Shown one piece after another: positions 1-8,709 of a stretch of DNA of 64,000 nt; position 1 is the stretch's first letter; the number at the start of each line of letters is the position of its first letter. Below the pieces are notes generated by a model. It made no database searches, was not told the origin of the DNA, and saw only the letters and a list, made by a program, of their open reading frames with translations. The position numbers and the translations under genes are program-made. The DNA lies in contig NZ_SOCE01000002.1 of the NCBI RefSeq assembly GCF_004365175.1, positions 248,001 through 312,000 on the forward strand. The letters are read 5' to 3'. This stretch comes from Kribbella voronezhensis. Its GTDB lineage: Bacteria; Actinomycetota; Actinomycetes; Propionibacteriales; Kribbellaceae.

Positions 1-72
1 AAGTTGCTGATCGAGTTCGCGCTGCGGTTCGCCCGTCCGTCCGAGGCCGGAGCTCCTGGAGCGCGGTCGTGA
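1..72 (+). CDS. 3' end of an unidentified upstream gene (partial)
   Basis: Frame 1 is open from the window edge and ends at a TGA at 70-72, giving 23 residues (start KLLIEFALRF, end APGARS). The stop overlaps the GTG of the next gene in a GTGA arrangement, typical of translationally coupled genes. The reading frame is therefore probably the C-terminus of a real gene in the same operon as the AbgT-type transporter. Too little is present to name a family. Confidence 0.5.
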   Translation, partial: KLLIEFALRFARPSEAGAPGARS

Positions 73-1736
73 ACGCCAAGGTGGTCGGGGACAAACCCGT
101 CAAGAAGGGCGGGATGCAACGGCTTCTGGACGGTATCGAGCGGGTCGGCAACAAGGTTCCGCACCCGGCTCTGATCTTCCTCGGGCTCATCGTCATCGTC
201 ATCGTCGCGTCCCAGGTGCTGTCCTGGGCGGGGACCAGTGTGACCATCGACATCGCCGAGCCCGCGACCGTCGCGGTCTCTCCGGAGTACCCGCAGGGAA
301 CGAGCGTCCCCGGCACGGACACGCCACCTCCGCCGGCCGTGCCGGACTACGAGTTGCACAAGGAGACGATCAAGGCCGAGAGCCTGCTGACCGGCGACGG
401 CATCCGCTTCATCTTCACCACGGCCGTCCAGAACTTCAACGACTTCGGGGTCGTGGCCGTCATCCTGGTCGCGATGATCGGCGTCGGGGTCGCCGAGGAA
501 GCGGGTCTGATCGCCGCGCTGATCCGCAAGATGGTGAAGGTGGCACCCAAGGGCGCGATCACCTTCATCATCGTGCTGCTCGGCGGCATCTCCAGCGTCG
601 CCTCCGACGCCGGCTATCTGGTCCTGATCCCGTTGGGTGCGGCCGCTTTCGCCTCGCTCGGGCGACATCCGCTGGCCGGCATCGCGGCGGCGTACGCCGG
701 GGTCAGCGCGGCCTTCTTCGTCAACATCCTGATCACCCCGGCGGACGGCATCATCACCGAGGTCACGAACGAGACGGTCGCGCTGGTCGCCCCGGACGTC
801 CACCTCAACGTCACCCACAACTTCTACTTCAGCATCGCCGCGACGCTGTTCTGCGCACTCGTCATGACGCTGATCACCGAGCGCGTGCTCGAACCGCGAC
901 TGGGCAAGTACGACGCGGCCGAGGCTCCGGCCGATGCTCCGATCGATCACCAGACGTCCGACGAGGAGCTGGCGCTGGAATCGCGAGGGCTGCGGTTCTC
1001 GGTCTACTACCTGCTCGTGGCCGCCGCCATCGTCTCCGCCCTGACCTTCATTCCCGGGGCTCCGCTGCGCAACCCCGACACCGGCGAGATCTTCGGATCC
1101 TCACCGTTCATGAGCAGTCTGCTCTTCATCATCTCGATGCTGTTCCTGGCGGCCGGGCTGGGGTACGGCCGGGGGGCGAAGTCCCTGACCGGCAGCACCA
1201 ACGTCATCAACGCGATCGTCAAGACCTTCAACGGTCTGGGCGGTCTGATCTTCCTGATGCTGTTGATCGCGCAGTTCATTGCCTACTTCAACTACACGAA
1301 CATGTCCACCCTGGCCGCGACCGGTCTGGCGGATCTGCTCGAGCGAGCCGACATCGGCGCCTTGCCGTTGCTGGTCGGCTTCATCCTGCTGGTCGTGATC
1401 ATCGACCTGATCATGCCCGGAGTGATCCCCAAGTGGGCGATCCTGGCACCCATCTTCGTCCCGTTGTTCTACCGGCTCGGCATCGCGCCGCAGACCGTCG
1501 TGGCGGCGTACCGGGTCGGCGACGGTCCGGTCAACGTGATCACGCCGCTGATGGTCTATCTGCCGTTCATCGTGCTCGTCTGCCAGCGGTACCGGAAGAA
1601 GGCCGGTCTGGGCACCGTGGTGTCGATGATGTTGCCCTACACCATCATCCTGCTGGTGGCCTGGACGCTCTTCTACGTCGCCTGGTATCTGGTCGGAATT
1701 CCGTGGGGTCCGTCCTCCCCGGTCCATCTCGGCTAG
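69..1736 (+). CDS. AbgT-family transporter (p-aminobenzoyl-glutamate type)
   Basis: A 555-residue, very hydrophobic protein with about a dozen membrane segments and a proline-rich extracytoplasmic insert at roughly residues 60-110. The C-terminal half carries AbgT-family hallmarks: MPGVIPKWAILAPIFVPL near residue 455 and RVGDGPVNVITPLMVYLPF near 485. Characterised members move p-aminobenzoyl-glutamate, and some export sulfonamides. The GTG start overlaps the stop of the preceding gene. The SLC13-type transporter begins 9 bp after its stop and glutaminase follows, so all three are probably co-transcribed. The family is clear; the substrate here is not shown by the sequence. Confidence 0.88.
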   Translation: MNAKVVGDKPVKKGGMQRLLDGIERVGNKVPHPALIFLGLIVIVIVASQVLSWAGTSVTIDIAEPATVAVSPEYPQGTSVPGTDTPPPPAVPDYELHKETIKAESLLTGDGIRFIFTTAVQNFNDFGVVAVILVAMIGVGVAEEAGLIAALIRKMVKVAPKGAITFIIVLLGGISSVASDAGYLVLIPLGAAAFASLGRHPLAGIAAAYAGVSAAFFVNILITPADGIITEVTNETVALVAPDVHLNVTHNFYFSIAATLFCALVMTLITERVLEPRLGKYDAAEAPADAPIDHQTSDEELALESRGLRFSVYYLLVAAAIVSALTFIPGAPLRNPDTGEIFGSSPFMSSLLFIISMLFLAAGLGYGRGAKSLTGSTNVINAIVKTFNGLGGLIFLMLLIAQFIAYFNYTNMSTLAATGLADLLERADIGALPLLVGFILLVVIIDLIMPGVIPKWAILAPIFVPLFYRLGIAPQTVVAAYRVGDGPVNVITPLMVYLPFIVLVCQRYRKKAGLGTVVSMMLPYTIILLVAWTLFYVAWYLVGIPWGPSSPVHLG

Positions 1737-1745
1737 GCCGGCGCC

Positions 1746-3542
1746 ATGGATGACGGCACGGTGAGCCTGATCATCCTCGGGTTCACCGTCGTGCTGTTCG
1801 TGTGGAATCGGCTGCCCGTGGAGGTTGTCGCGGTGCTCACCGCCCTGGCGTTGTGGGCGACGGGGGTGCTGGACTTCACCGCCGTACTCGCGGGCTTCGG
1901 CGACCCGGTCGTGATCTTCATCGCGACGTTGTTCGTCGTGAGCGAAGGCGTCGACTCCACAGGTGTCACCGTTTGGCTGGGCCAGTTGATCGTCAGGTAC
2001 GCCGGAACCACTCGCAGCCGGCTGCTGATCGCCGTGACCGCTTTGTGTGCGGTGCTGTCGGCCCTGATCACCTTGAACGGCGCGGTCGCGGCGCTGCTTC
2101 CACTCGTCGTCATGCTTGCCCTGCGGATCGGGCAACCTCCGTCGCGGATGCTGATGCCGCTCACTTTCGCGGGGAGTGCCGGATCCCTGCTGATGTTGAC
2201 CGGCACACCCGTCAACATCATCGTGTCCGACGCGGCCGCCGATGCCGGTGCTGGTCCTTTCCCCTTCTTCTCCTTCGCCGTGGTCGGTGTGCCGCTGGTC
2301 ATCGGCACGATCGCGATCTCGGTGATACTCGGCCCGAAGCTCCTGCCCGCGGCCCGGCCTGCTCATCCGGCCGCGGACCTTGCCGTACACGCTCATACGC
2401 TCGACGCCCACTACGCTCTGCCAGACGACCTCTACCGGCTGCAGGTGCGTGAGCTCTCACCGCTGCTCGGCCGAGTGGCTCGCGACCTCGACCTCACGCC
2501 GTACCCGGACGTGGTGGTCGTCGGGGTGCAGGACGGACAGGGACGAACCCGGGCGGACACGGCTCTCGATGTCGGCGACGTCCTGGTGGTGACCGGGCCT
2601 TCGGAGCAGGTCAGGAGCCTGACCGCCGACTCGTTGCTCGCGGTGAGCACGACACCGACGCCTGCCGACGACCTGATGACCCGCGAGACCGGCGTGGTCG
2701 AGGTCGTGATCCCGCCGAGGTCGTCACTCGTCGGCGAGATCGTCTTCCCGGGAATGCACCGTGGACGTGACATCGTCATCATCGCGGTCCAGCGGATGGG
2801 GAGGGACCGAGGCAAGAAGCCCACCCAGTTGGCAGAAGGCGATGCGCTGCTCGTCCATGGCCCCTGGCCGGCGCTCGACGAGCTGACCAGGGACCGGGAT
2901 GTCCTGCTGGTCGACTCACCTGAACTCGTACGCCGGCAGGCCGTGCCGTGGGGCCCGAAAGCGTCCGTCGCCGTGGCCGTCGTCGCTGCGATGGTCGTCC
3001 TGCTGGCGACCGGTGCTGTCCCGCCGGCGATGGCTGGTCTGCTCGCCGCGACGGCGATGGCGCTGACGAAGGTCGTCGGGCCACGACAGGCCTACCGCGC
3101 CATTTCGTGGCAGATCGTCGTACTGATCGGCGCTCTGATTCCGCTGTCCGCGGCGATCCAGTCCAGCGGTGGAGCGGACCGGATCGCCGACCTGATCATC
3201 GACGCGGTGGGGCCGGGGCGGCCGTACTTGTTGCTATTGGCAATCTTCTTGCTCACGGCCGCGCTGGGCCAGATGATCAGCAACACCGCCACGGTACTGA
3301 TCGTCGCGCCGGTCGCCGTGGCCGCGGCCCAGGGGACCGGGACCTCGGTCCGGCCGGTCCTGATGCTCGTCGCCGTCGCCGGCGCGGCGTCACTGCTGAC
3401 TCCCATCTCCACACCCGCGAACATGATGATCATGAGCCCCGCGGGTTATCGCTTCGGGGACTACTGGAAGCTCGGCCTCGTCGTGCTGGCGTGGTGGTTG
3501 CTCGCGGCACTGATCATCGTGCCCCTGGTCTGGCCGTTCTGA
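1746..3542 (+). CDS. SLC13/DASS-family permease with TrkA-C domains
   Basis: A 598-residue membrane protein. The two halves of an anion:sodium symporter are visible: the first substrate-clamp motif TGTPVNIIVSD near residue 155 and the second, LTPISTPANMMIM, near 555. Between them (about residues 215-395) lie two soluble TrkA-C (RCK_C)-like modules with the typical endings ALDVGDVLVVTGP and LAEGDALLVHGP. DASS proteins carry sulfate, dicarboxylates and similar anions. The TrkA-C modules are usually regulatory ligand-binding domains. It sits 9 bp after the AbgT gene, and glutaminase starts 1 bp after its stop, so a role in anionic amino-acid or acyl-glutamate uptake is plausible but inferred. 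Confidence 0.88.
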   Translation: MDDGTVSLIILGFTVVLFVWNRLPVEVVAVLTALALWATGVLDFTAVLAGFGDPVVIFIATLFVVSEGVDSTGVTVWLGQLIVRYAGTTRSRLLIAVTALCAVLSALITLNGAVAALLPLVVMLALRIGQPPSRMLMPLTFAGSAGSLLMLTGTPVNIIVSDAAADAGAGPFPFFSFAVVGVPLVIGTIAISVILGPKLLPAARPAHPAADLAVHAHTLDAHYALPDDLYRLQVRELSPLLGRVARDLDLTPYPDVVVVGVQDGQGRTRADTALDVGDVLVVTGPSEQVRSLTADSLLAVSTTPTPADDLMTRETGVVEVVIPPRSSLVGEIVFPGMHRGRDIVIIAVQRMGRDRGKKPTQLAEGDALLVHGPWPALDELTRDRDVLLVDSPELVRRQAVPWGPKASVAVAVVAAMVVLLATGAVPPAMAGLLAATAMALTKVVGPRQAYRAISWQIVVLIGALIPLSAAIQSSGGADRIADLIIDAVGPGRPYLLLLAIFLLTAALGQMISNTATVLIVAPVAVAAAQGTGTSVRPVLMLVAVAGAASLLTPISTPANMMIMSPAGYRFGDYWKLGLVVLAWWLLAALIIVPLVWPF

Positions 3543-3543
3543 C

Positions 3544-4542
3544 ATGGCGAACCCCGACAGGTACGTTTCGACCGGCGGACTGCCCGAGGTGACAACCGTC
3601 GCCGAGCTGGTGCAGACCGCCTACAAGACCTTCCGCGACGTCGGAGAGGGCGCCGTGTCGGACGTCTACCCCGCGTTGTCCCGCGTCGACCCGGATCGCT
3701 TCGGCGTCTGTATCGGGGCGATCGACGGCCGCATGATCGAGGCGGGGGACTGCCGACGGCCGTTCACCATCATGAGCGTCGCCAAACCGTTCGTGTTCGC
3801 ACTGGTCTGCCAGGCGGTCGGCATCGACGCCGTCCGCGAGCTGGTCGGCGTGAATGCGACCGGGCTGTCCTTCAACTCGGTGCGGGCGGTCGAGCAGTCG
3901 CGGGCGGGCCGGACCAATCCGATGGTGAATCCCGGCGCGATCGCGGTGACCAGCCTGACTCCCGGCCGTTCGCTGGAGGATCGCTGGCGATTCCTGCTCG
4001 ATGGTCTGTCCCGCTTCGCTGGACACGACCTCCTGCTGGACGCCGAGGTTCTCGCCTCGGCCCTGGCGACGAATCACCGCAACCGTGCGCTGGCCGCTCT
4101 GCTCAAGAGTGTCGGCGCCCTCGCGGGTGATCCCGAGCAAGCGACCGAGCTCTACACCAGGCAGAGCTGTCTGAAGGTCGCTGCGACGGACCTGGCCGTG
4201 ATGGGCGCGACGCTGGCGGACGGCGGGGTCTGCCCTGCCACGCAGGAGCGGGTCGTCGATCCGGACGTCGCGCGGGTGACGCTGGCGGTCATGACGATCG
4301 CCGGTCTGTACGAGACGTCGGGGGACTGGCTGCTCGACGTCGGGGTGCCGGGGAAGAGCGGCATCGGCGGTGGCATCGTGGCGGTCTCGCCGGGCAAGGG
4401 TGCGATAGGCCTCTTCGCGCCGCGGCTCGATCAGGCCGGCAACAGCGTCCAAGGCCAACTGGCGGCCCGGTTCCTCTCGCGCCGGCTGGGCCTCGATCTG
4501 CTTGCTTCCCAGCCGGTCCCGCCTGCCGCCGGCCAGTCCTAG
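3544..4542 (+). CDS. glsA: Glutaminase (serine-dependent beta-lactamase-like fold)
   Basis: This 332-residue cytosolic enzyme should hydrolyse glutamine to glutamate and ammonia. The family's Ser-x-x-Lys catalytic motif is S78-V-A-K81. Other conserved blocks are VNPGAIA near residue 130 and GKSGIGGGIVAVSPGKG with FAPRLDQAGNSVQG near the C-terminus. Length matches the GlsA family. The start ATG is 1 bp after the SLC13 stop, so it is the last gene of the transporter operon. It converges on the protease gene and the two stop codons overlap (4539-4542), leaving no room for a terminator. Confidence 0.93.
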   Translation: MANPDRYVSTGGLPEVTTVAELVQTAYKTFRDVGEGAVSDVYPALSRVDPDRFGVCIGAIDGRMIEAGDCRRPFTIMSVAKPFVFALVCQAVGIDAVRELVGVNATGLSFNSVRAVEQSRAGRTNPMVNPGAIAVTSLTPGRSLEDRWRFLLDGLSRFAGHDLLLDAEVLASALATNHRNRALAALLKSVGALAGDPEQATELYTRQSCLKVAATDLAVMGATLADGGVCPATQERVVDPDVARVTLAVMTIAGLYETSGDWLLDVGVPGKSGIGGGIVAVSPGKGAIGLFAPRLDQAGNSVQGQLAARFLSRRLGLDLLASQPVPPAAGQS

Positions 4543-5687
4543 GCCGCGGCGAGCGTGAGCTTGGTCGTGGCGGACGTTCCTGCCCGTATGTAGGTCAGTT
4601 CGAGGGTGTCTCCGGCCTTCCGGGTCAAGGTCGCGACGACGATCTGCTCACTGCTGACTGCCGCTTCGTTGTCCACCTTGGTGATGATGTCGCCGGCCCT
4701 CAGTCCGGCCTTGGCGGCAGGTCCGGCAGCGTCGACGGCGAGCACGAAGAGCCCGGTCGGTGTGCCCGACGCCTTGGCCGCGGCGGGCGGTATCTCCTGG
4801 ACCTGCAGGCCGGTCGTCGGGTGCCCCGGCCGCCCGGTCCGGACCAGTTCGTCGGCGATCGGTTTCGCCAGGTCGATCGGGATGGCGAAGCCCAGGCCGA
4901 CGCTTCCCCCACCACTGACACCGGCGGCGTTCGGCACGGTGGCGATGGCGGCGTTGACCCCCACCAGCCGACCGGCGCAGTCCACCAGGGCGCCTCCGCT
5001 GTTGCCGGGGTTGATGGCGGCATCGGTCTGGATGGCGCCGATCAGGTGATGGGTCACACCGTCACCCGGGACCGGCACGTACCGGTCGAGGGCGCTGACA
5101 ATGCCGGAGGTGACCGTGCTGGCAAGGCCCAGTGGAGCGCCGAGGGCGACGACGGGCTGGCCGATCTGCAGTGCACCCGACGATCCGAAGCCGATCACCG
5201 GGTAGTCCTTCGCGCCATCGGACGCCTTGAGCACGGCCAGATCGGTACTCGGGTCACGACCGATGATGGCGGCGTCCGAGCTGTGACCGTCGCTGTACTG
5301 GACGGAGACGCTGCCGCCATTCGCGGCGACCGAGATCACGTGGTCGTTGGTGAGGATGTAGCCGCCTTCCCTGAAGACCTGTCCGGACCCGGTGCCTGCC
5401 TGGGCGCCGCCGCGGGCGGAGATCGTGACGATCGAGGGCAGGACCTGGTTCGCCACCGGGATCGCAGCGCACATCGCGGTCCCGGAATCCGCTCGGGTTG
5501 TCGATGACGACGTACCGGCAGCAGTTCCGTCGTGCCGCACCGCCACGAAGATCAGCGCGGTGACGAGCGCTCCGACGACCACGCCTGCCGTGATCGCGAT
5601 CGGCAGCAGGCGGGAGGGGCCGAGATGAGCCGGCCCGGGAGACGATGCCGGCTCCGGTGCCGGGGGTCCGCCGTCAGCCTGGACCAT
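4539..5687 (-). CDS. HtrA/DegP-like membrane-anchored serine protease with PDZ domain
   Basis: A 382-residue protein with a short proline-rich cytosolic tail, one membrane anchor (about residues 28-50), a trypsin-like domain and a C-terminal PDZ domain (about 290-380). The catalytic triad is visible as H116 (TNDHVIS), D149 (PSTDLAVL) and S230 (NPGNSGGAL). Such proteases act outside the membrane in envelope protein quality control. The ATG follows a perfect GGAGGAG site. It lies 20 bp downstream of the Vps62-like gene on the same strand, suggesting an operon. A palindrome at 5793-5809, inside the end of that upstream gene, could also control it from an internal promoter. Confidence 0.92.
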   Translation of the reverse strand: MVQADGGPPAPEPASSPGPAHLGPSRLLPIAITAGVVVGALVTALIFVAVRHDGTAAGTSSSTTRADSGTAMCAAIPVANQVLPSIVTISARGGAQAGTGSGQVFREGGYILTNDHVISVAANGGSVSVQYSDGHSSDAAIIGRDPSTDLAVLKASDGAKDYPVIGFGSSGALQIGQPVVALGAPLGLASTVTSGIVSALDRYVPVPGDGVTHHLIGAIQTDAAINPGNSGGALVDCAGRLVGVNAAIATVPNAAGVSGGGSVGLGFAIPIDLAKPIADELVRTGRPGHPTTGLQVQEIPPAAAKASGTPTGLFVLAVDAAGPAAKAGLRAGDIITKVDNEAAVSSEQIVVATLTRKAGDTLELTYIRAGTSATTKLTLAAA

Positions 5688-5707
5688 GTCGGTCTCCTCC
5701 GATCCGA

Positions 5708-7711
5708 TCAGGAGTCGGAGCGCACCGGTGGCAGGTCGTGCTCGACGCTCCCCTCGCCATCCCGAGAGTAGGTTCCGGATACGTCCGGCGACTCACCTGA
5801 TCCAGGTGAATCCGGCCGGAAGGCAGCCCGGTCGAAGTACAGGTAGACGACGGCTGCGGACGCGACCGGCATCGCCAGCGCGAAGAGGATCGACGACGCG
5901 AGATTGATCAGGGCGGGTGGCATGTTCGTCCCGAGCAGCAAGCTGATGCCGGCCACCGGCCCGACCGCCAGGCCGAGCCCGACGATGATCGCGAGCGGGA
6001 CCGCGGTTCGCCACCAGCGTCCCCTGATCAGCATCCGGCTGCGCCGCAGTGCCGTCCGCCCGGAGCATCGCTCAGCCGCCACGGCCGGTACGGCGAACGC
6101 ACGGCTGACCGCGTAGTAGACGGCCAACGGGATCGTCGCGACGAAGATCGTGAGGCAAGTGATCACGACGAAGTACTGCACTGCGGCGCGGGTCAGCGGC
6201 TTCCATATCGTCACCAAACGGCGGAAGGTGAGCTGGGCCGTCATCGCCCTACCGCGGTCCAACTGGTCGAGCGTCGTCGTGACGGCCGCCAGCAGCGCGA
6301 CATAGGTCGCCATGGTGAGGATCGTGACCACCAGTGCGATCAGCGAGGCCCAGAAACCGGTCGCGGTCTCGGTCGGAGCGCCAAGGTCTGTCGGAGCATC
6401 GCGTCTGGCCACCTGCAGTTCGGTCAGCACCAGCGTCACCAGGCTCAGGACGGCGAAGGCCGCAGCGAAGACTGCGAAGAGACCCGGCCGGTGCCGGAAC
6501 AGCCGGAGCGCGGCAACCACTGTTTGCCCCCAGGCGCGTCGCTTGCGGGCCGGCAGTGGATCCGCGCCGCTCCATCGCGTCCGGCTGGCGGCGAACCAGA
6601 TGAGTACGACGAGCGCGGCGAGGAGCAGGCCGAGTAACCACGTCCGGTCGAGCGTCTCGCGGACGAGGTTCGATCCGGTGGACACCGCCGTACAGAAGGC
6701 GTTGGTGCTGTTCGGGCCCAGCAAAGTACCGGCCGGCACGGTACTGCTGTCGTCGCGCCAGGTGGTCTCGGCTTCTTGGATGGGCGCGGTCCAGGAGGAC
6801 TTCATGTTCGGCCCGGTCGGTCCGTCGAAGAACGATCGCTGGCGTTCGCCCCACCGTCCCTCGAAAGCCAGCCAGGGGAACTGCTGCACATAGTCGGCGC
6901 TCGCCATCGGCACATAGGCGACGTGCGGTGTCAGGCCGGCTCCTGGACTGGTGGTGTCGTCGCAACCCAACCCCTCCGACCCGCGCCCGAGGTACAAGCG
7001 CCGGCCGAACTTGTTGGCGTGGGAGCCCGCCGCGGGATAGACGACCGGATGGGTTCCGTCGACGATCTCGAGCTTGGTGTCGCCCCAGCGTGCTCGCTCG
7101 GACCCTCCGTGCTGGCTGTATCCCACGGCGGTCGGGCTCGTCGTCAGCGCCGCCGCCGGAGTCGCTGCCTGGAAGACCAGCTGGATCGATTCCCAGTCGC
7201 CTTCGTGGGTGTTGTTGTAGTCGTTGAACACGTAGAAGAACCAGTACTGCAAGGAAAGCTGGCCGGGGAACGCGGGGTCGGCGGCGAGGTGGGCGTAGAC
7301 GGTTGCCGGATGCTTCGCGTTGATACGCGCCGACCAATCGGCGTAGTCACAGCCAGGTCGCAGCGGATCACCGGGGAAGTCCAGGAAATGGCCGGGGAAC
7401 CCGAGGCCGAGGTCCTTGCCTTCCGGCTGGGCCTTGACGAGGTCGGGCGGTCGCCACGGCCCGCGGAGCGCGACCTGCTGGTCGCCCAGCACCGCTTCGA
7501 CATCGGTGGGCTGGAACTGCTCGCCGTCCGCGCACCTCGACGAATCCTGCTGCAGTCTGACGACGGGGGAGTAGCGCTCGGCCAGCTCCTGCCCGGCAGT
7601 GTCCTCCGGCGAACCCGCGGCCGCCGCCTGGTCCGACGTTCCCAGCAGTACGACGGTCAGCCAGGCACAGGCCACCACCGGCAGAACTCGTCGCCAAGTG
7701 CAGTGGGTCAT
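5708..7711 (-). CDS. Vps62-like secreted domain fused to a multi-pass membrane region
   Basis: A 667-residue protein. The ATG at 7711 is chosen because it begins a clear signal peptide (MTHCTWRRVLPVVACAW, AAAA cleavage region near residue 32); the open frame further upstream has no such features. Residues about 45-350 resemble the Vps62/DUF946 family, with ERYSPVVRLQQD near 47, HEGDWESIQLVF near 160 and the PVVYPAAGSHANKFG block. A hydrophobic C-terminal half (about 355-610) has around six membrane segments and a charged tail. The domain's biochemical role is unknown in bacteria. It is followed after 20 bp by the HtrA-like protease, so the pair may act together at the cell surface. Confidence 0.75.
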   Translation of the reverse strand: MTHCTWRRVLPVVACAWLTVVLLGTSDQAAAAGSPEDTAGQELAERYSPVVRLQQDSSRCADGEQFQPTDVEAVLGDQQVALRGPWRPPDLVKAQPEGKDLGLGFPGHFLDFPGDPLRPGCDYADWSARINAKHPATVYAHLAADPAFPGQLSLQYWFFYVFNDYNNTHEGDWESIQLVFQAATPAAALTTSPTAVGYSQHGGSERARWGDTKLEIVDGTHPVVYPAAGSHANKFGRRLYLGRGSEGLGCDDTTSPGAGLTPHVAYVPMASADYVQQFPWLAFEGRWGERQRSFFDGPTGPNMKSSWTAPIQEAETTWRDDSSTVPAGTLLGPNSTNAFCTAVSTGSNLVRETLDRTWLLGLLLAALVVLIWFAASRTRWSGADPLPARKRRAWGQTVVAALRLFRHRPGLFAVFAAAFAVLSLVTLVLTELQVARRDAPTDLGAPTETATGFWASLIALVVTILTMATYVALLAAVTTTLDQLDRGRAMTAQLTFRRLVTIWKPLTRAAVQYFVVITCLTIFVATIPLAVYYAVSRAFAVPAVAAERCSGRTALRRSRMLIRGRWWRTAVPLAIIVGLGLAVGPVAGISLLLGTNMPPALINLASSILFALAMPVASAAVVYLYFDRAAFRPDSPGSGESPDVSGTYSRDGEGSVEHDLPPVRSDS
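5793..5809. promoter_or_regulatory. 17-bp palindrome, second copy (one mismatch)
   Basis: TCACCTGATCCAGGTGA differs at one position from the perfect palindrome at 7780-7796. It lies inside the last 100 bp of the Vps62-like gene and 106 bp upstream of the HtrA-like start, where it could serve an internal promoter for the protease. Binding by a regulator is inferred from the symmetry and repetition only. Confidence 0.4.
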
Positions 7712-7779
7712 GCCCACAGGATCCGTACGACGGCACCGTTCCGCACCCTCCGGCCCCGACCTCACCGAGGCCGATCCGC

Positions 7780-7796
7780 TCACCTGATTCAGGTGA
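7780..7796. promoter_or_regulatory. 17-bp perfect palindrome in divergent promoter region
   Basis: TCACCTGATTCAGGTGA has 8-bp arms around a central T. It sits 69 bp upstream of the Vps62-like gene (-) and 88 bp upstream of the DUF6325 gene (+), the normal position for an operator controlling either or both. The near-identical copy at 5793-5809 supports a real binding site. No obvious regulator gene lies beside it. Confidence 0.5.
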
Positions 7797-7884
7797 TCCA
7801 GCACCGCCGGCTGTTTGGGACGATTCCGGCGGGCGTCGCGTGACGATGCCGCCGTACTTCGTACCGCGTCAGTGGAGGCCCTCG

Positions 7885-8328
7885 ATGCCGGACCAGGCTG
7901 CCGAGCAGGTACTCGGCCCGATCGACCTGCTGGTGGTCGAGATTCCCGCGACCGGCCCGGGACCGCGGGGCCTCGGAGCGTTGCTGAGTCTGGCCGAGCG
8001 GGATCTGGTCCGCATCCTCGATCTCGAGGTGGTCGGCAAGGCCGCCGACGGCACGATCTCACTCATCGAGCCGGACACCGAGGCGATGCCTGAACTGGCG
8101 CCGTTCATCGGTTCGTCGTCCGGGCTGCTGGACGAGGACGATCTGCGCGAGGCGGGCGCGTTCCTCGAGGCCGGCGCCAACGGAATCGTCGTCATCTACG
8201 AGAACGAGTGGATCGCGTCGATGGAGGTCGTACTCCGTCAGGAGGGCGCCCGGCTGGTTGCCGCGGGACGGATCCCGGCCGCGGACTTCGAAGCGGCTCT
8301 CGGTGGCGATGGGGAGGACCTGGGATGA
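7885..8328 (+). CDS. DUF6325 family protein
   Basis: A 147-residue acidic cytosolic protein. The ATG at 7885 is chosen over the in-frame upstream ATG because GTGGAGG sits 6 bp before it. It begins MPDQAAEQVLGPIDLLVVEI and contains the GLGALLSLAERDLVRILDLEVV block, followed by a region (LLDEDDLREAGAFLEAGANG) and VVIYENEWIASM, all typical of the DUF6325 family. Its function is unknown. Its stop overlaps the start of the SHOCT protein (ATGA), an arrangement common for this family in actinomycetes. Divergent from the Vps62-like gene. Confidence 0.75.
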   Translation: MPDQAAEQVLGPIDLLVVEIPATGPGPRGLGALLSLAERDLVRILDLEVVGKAADGTISLIEPDTEAMPELAPFIGSSSGLLDEDDLREAGAFLEAGANGIVVIYENEWIASMEVVLRQEGARLVAAGRIPAADFEAALGGDGEDLG

Positions 8329-8582
8329 GGCTGCTCAGGAGTGCGGCGCGCACGGCTGTCGTGGCAGGGGCTGCTGCCCGCATCCACGACCGCGTTGCTG
8401 CCAGGCAGCAGGGAGCGTGGGCCGCCTCGACCGCGGCACCGCCGCCGCCGGCCGCCGTACCGGTTCAGGACCGATCGGCCGTGCTCACGCAGCTCAGGGA
8501 GCTCGGCGAGCTGCGGGACGCAGGCATTCTCACAGCTGCCGAGTTCGAGGCCGAGAAGGCGAAGATCCTGCAGAGCGCCTGA
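8325..8582 (+). CDS. Small SHOCT-domain protein
   Basis: An 85-residue protein whose ATG overlaps the preceding stop codon (ATGA). The N-terminus is basic and alanine-rich (MRLLRSAARTAVVAGAAAR), the middle is a proline/alanine linker, and the last 35 residues form a SHOCT domain (LRELGELRDAGILTAAEFE). SHOCT domains are short helical hairpins thought to mediate oligomerisation or protein contacts. Coupling to the DUF6325 gene suggests the two proteins work together. A 16-bp tandem repeat begins 32 bp after its stop. Confidence 0.82.
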   Translation: MRLLRSAARTAVVAGAAARIHDRVAARQQGAWAASTAAPPPPAAVPVQDRSAVLTQLRELGELRDAGILTAAEFEAEKAKILQSA

Positions 8583-8613
8583 CCAGCCAGAGTGCCCGCC
8601 GAGCCAGAAGGCC

Positions 8614-8709
8614 GGCTGGGCAGAGAGTCGGCTAGGCAGAGGGTCGGCTGGGCAGAGGGTCGGCTAGGCAGAGGGCTGGCTGGGCAGAGGGCCGGCTAGG
8701 CGGAGGGTG
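8614..8709. repeat. Six 16-bp tandem repeats with 32-bp alternation
   Basis: Six back-to-back units of 16 bp begin at 8614, 8630, 8646, 8662, 8678 and 8694. The consensus is GGCTGGGCAGAGGGTC. Position 5 alternates strictly G, A, G, A, G, A, so the true unit is a 32-bp dimer present three times. The array fills the gap between two convergent genes, and the stop codon of the membrane protein gene (8696-8698) lies inside the last unit. Neither 16 nor 32 is a multiple of 3, so it is unlikely to be protein-coding. Confidence 0.9.

Noticed and set aside
1101..2411. Long minus-strand open frame opposite the two transporters
   Set aside because: Arg/Asp/His/Gln-rich low-complexity product, antisense to two clear genes; a codon-bias shadow.
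8614..8709. CRISPR array
   Set aside because: Units are contiguous with no unique spacers and no cas genes nearby.
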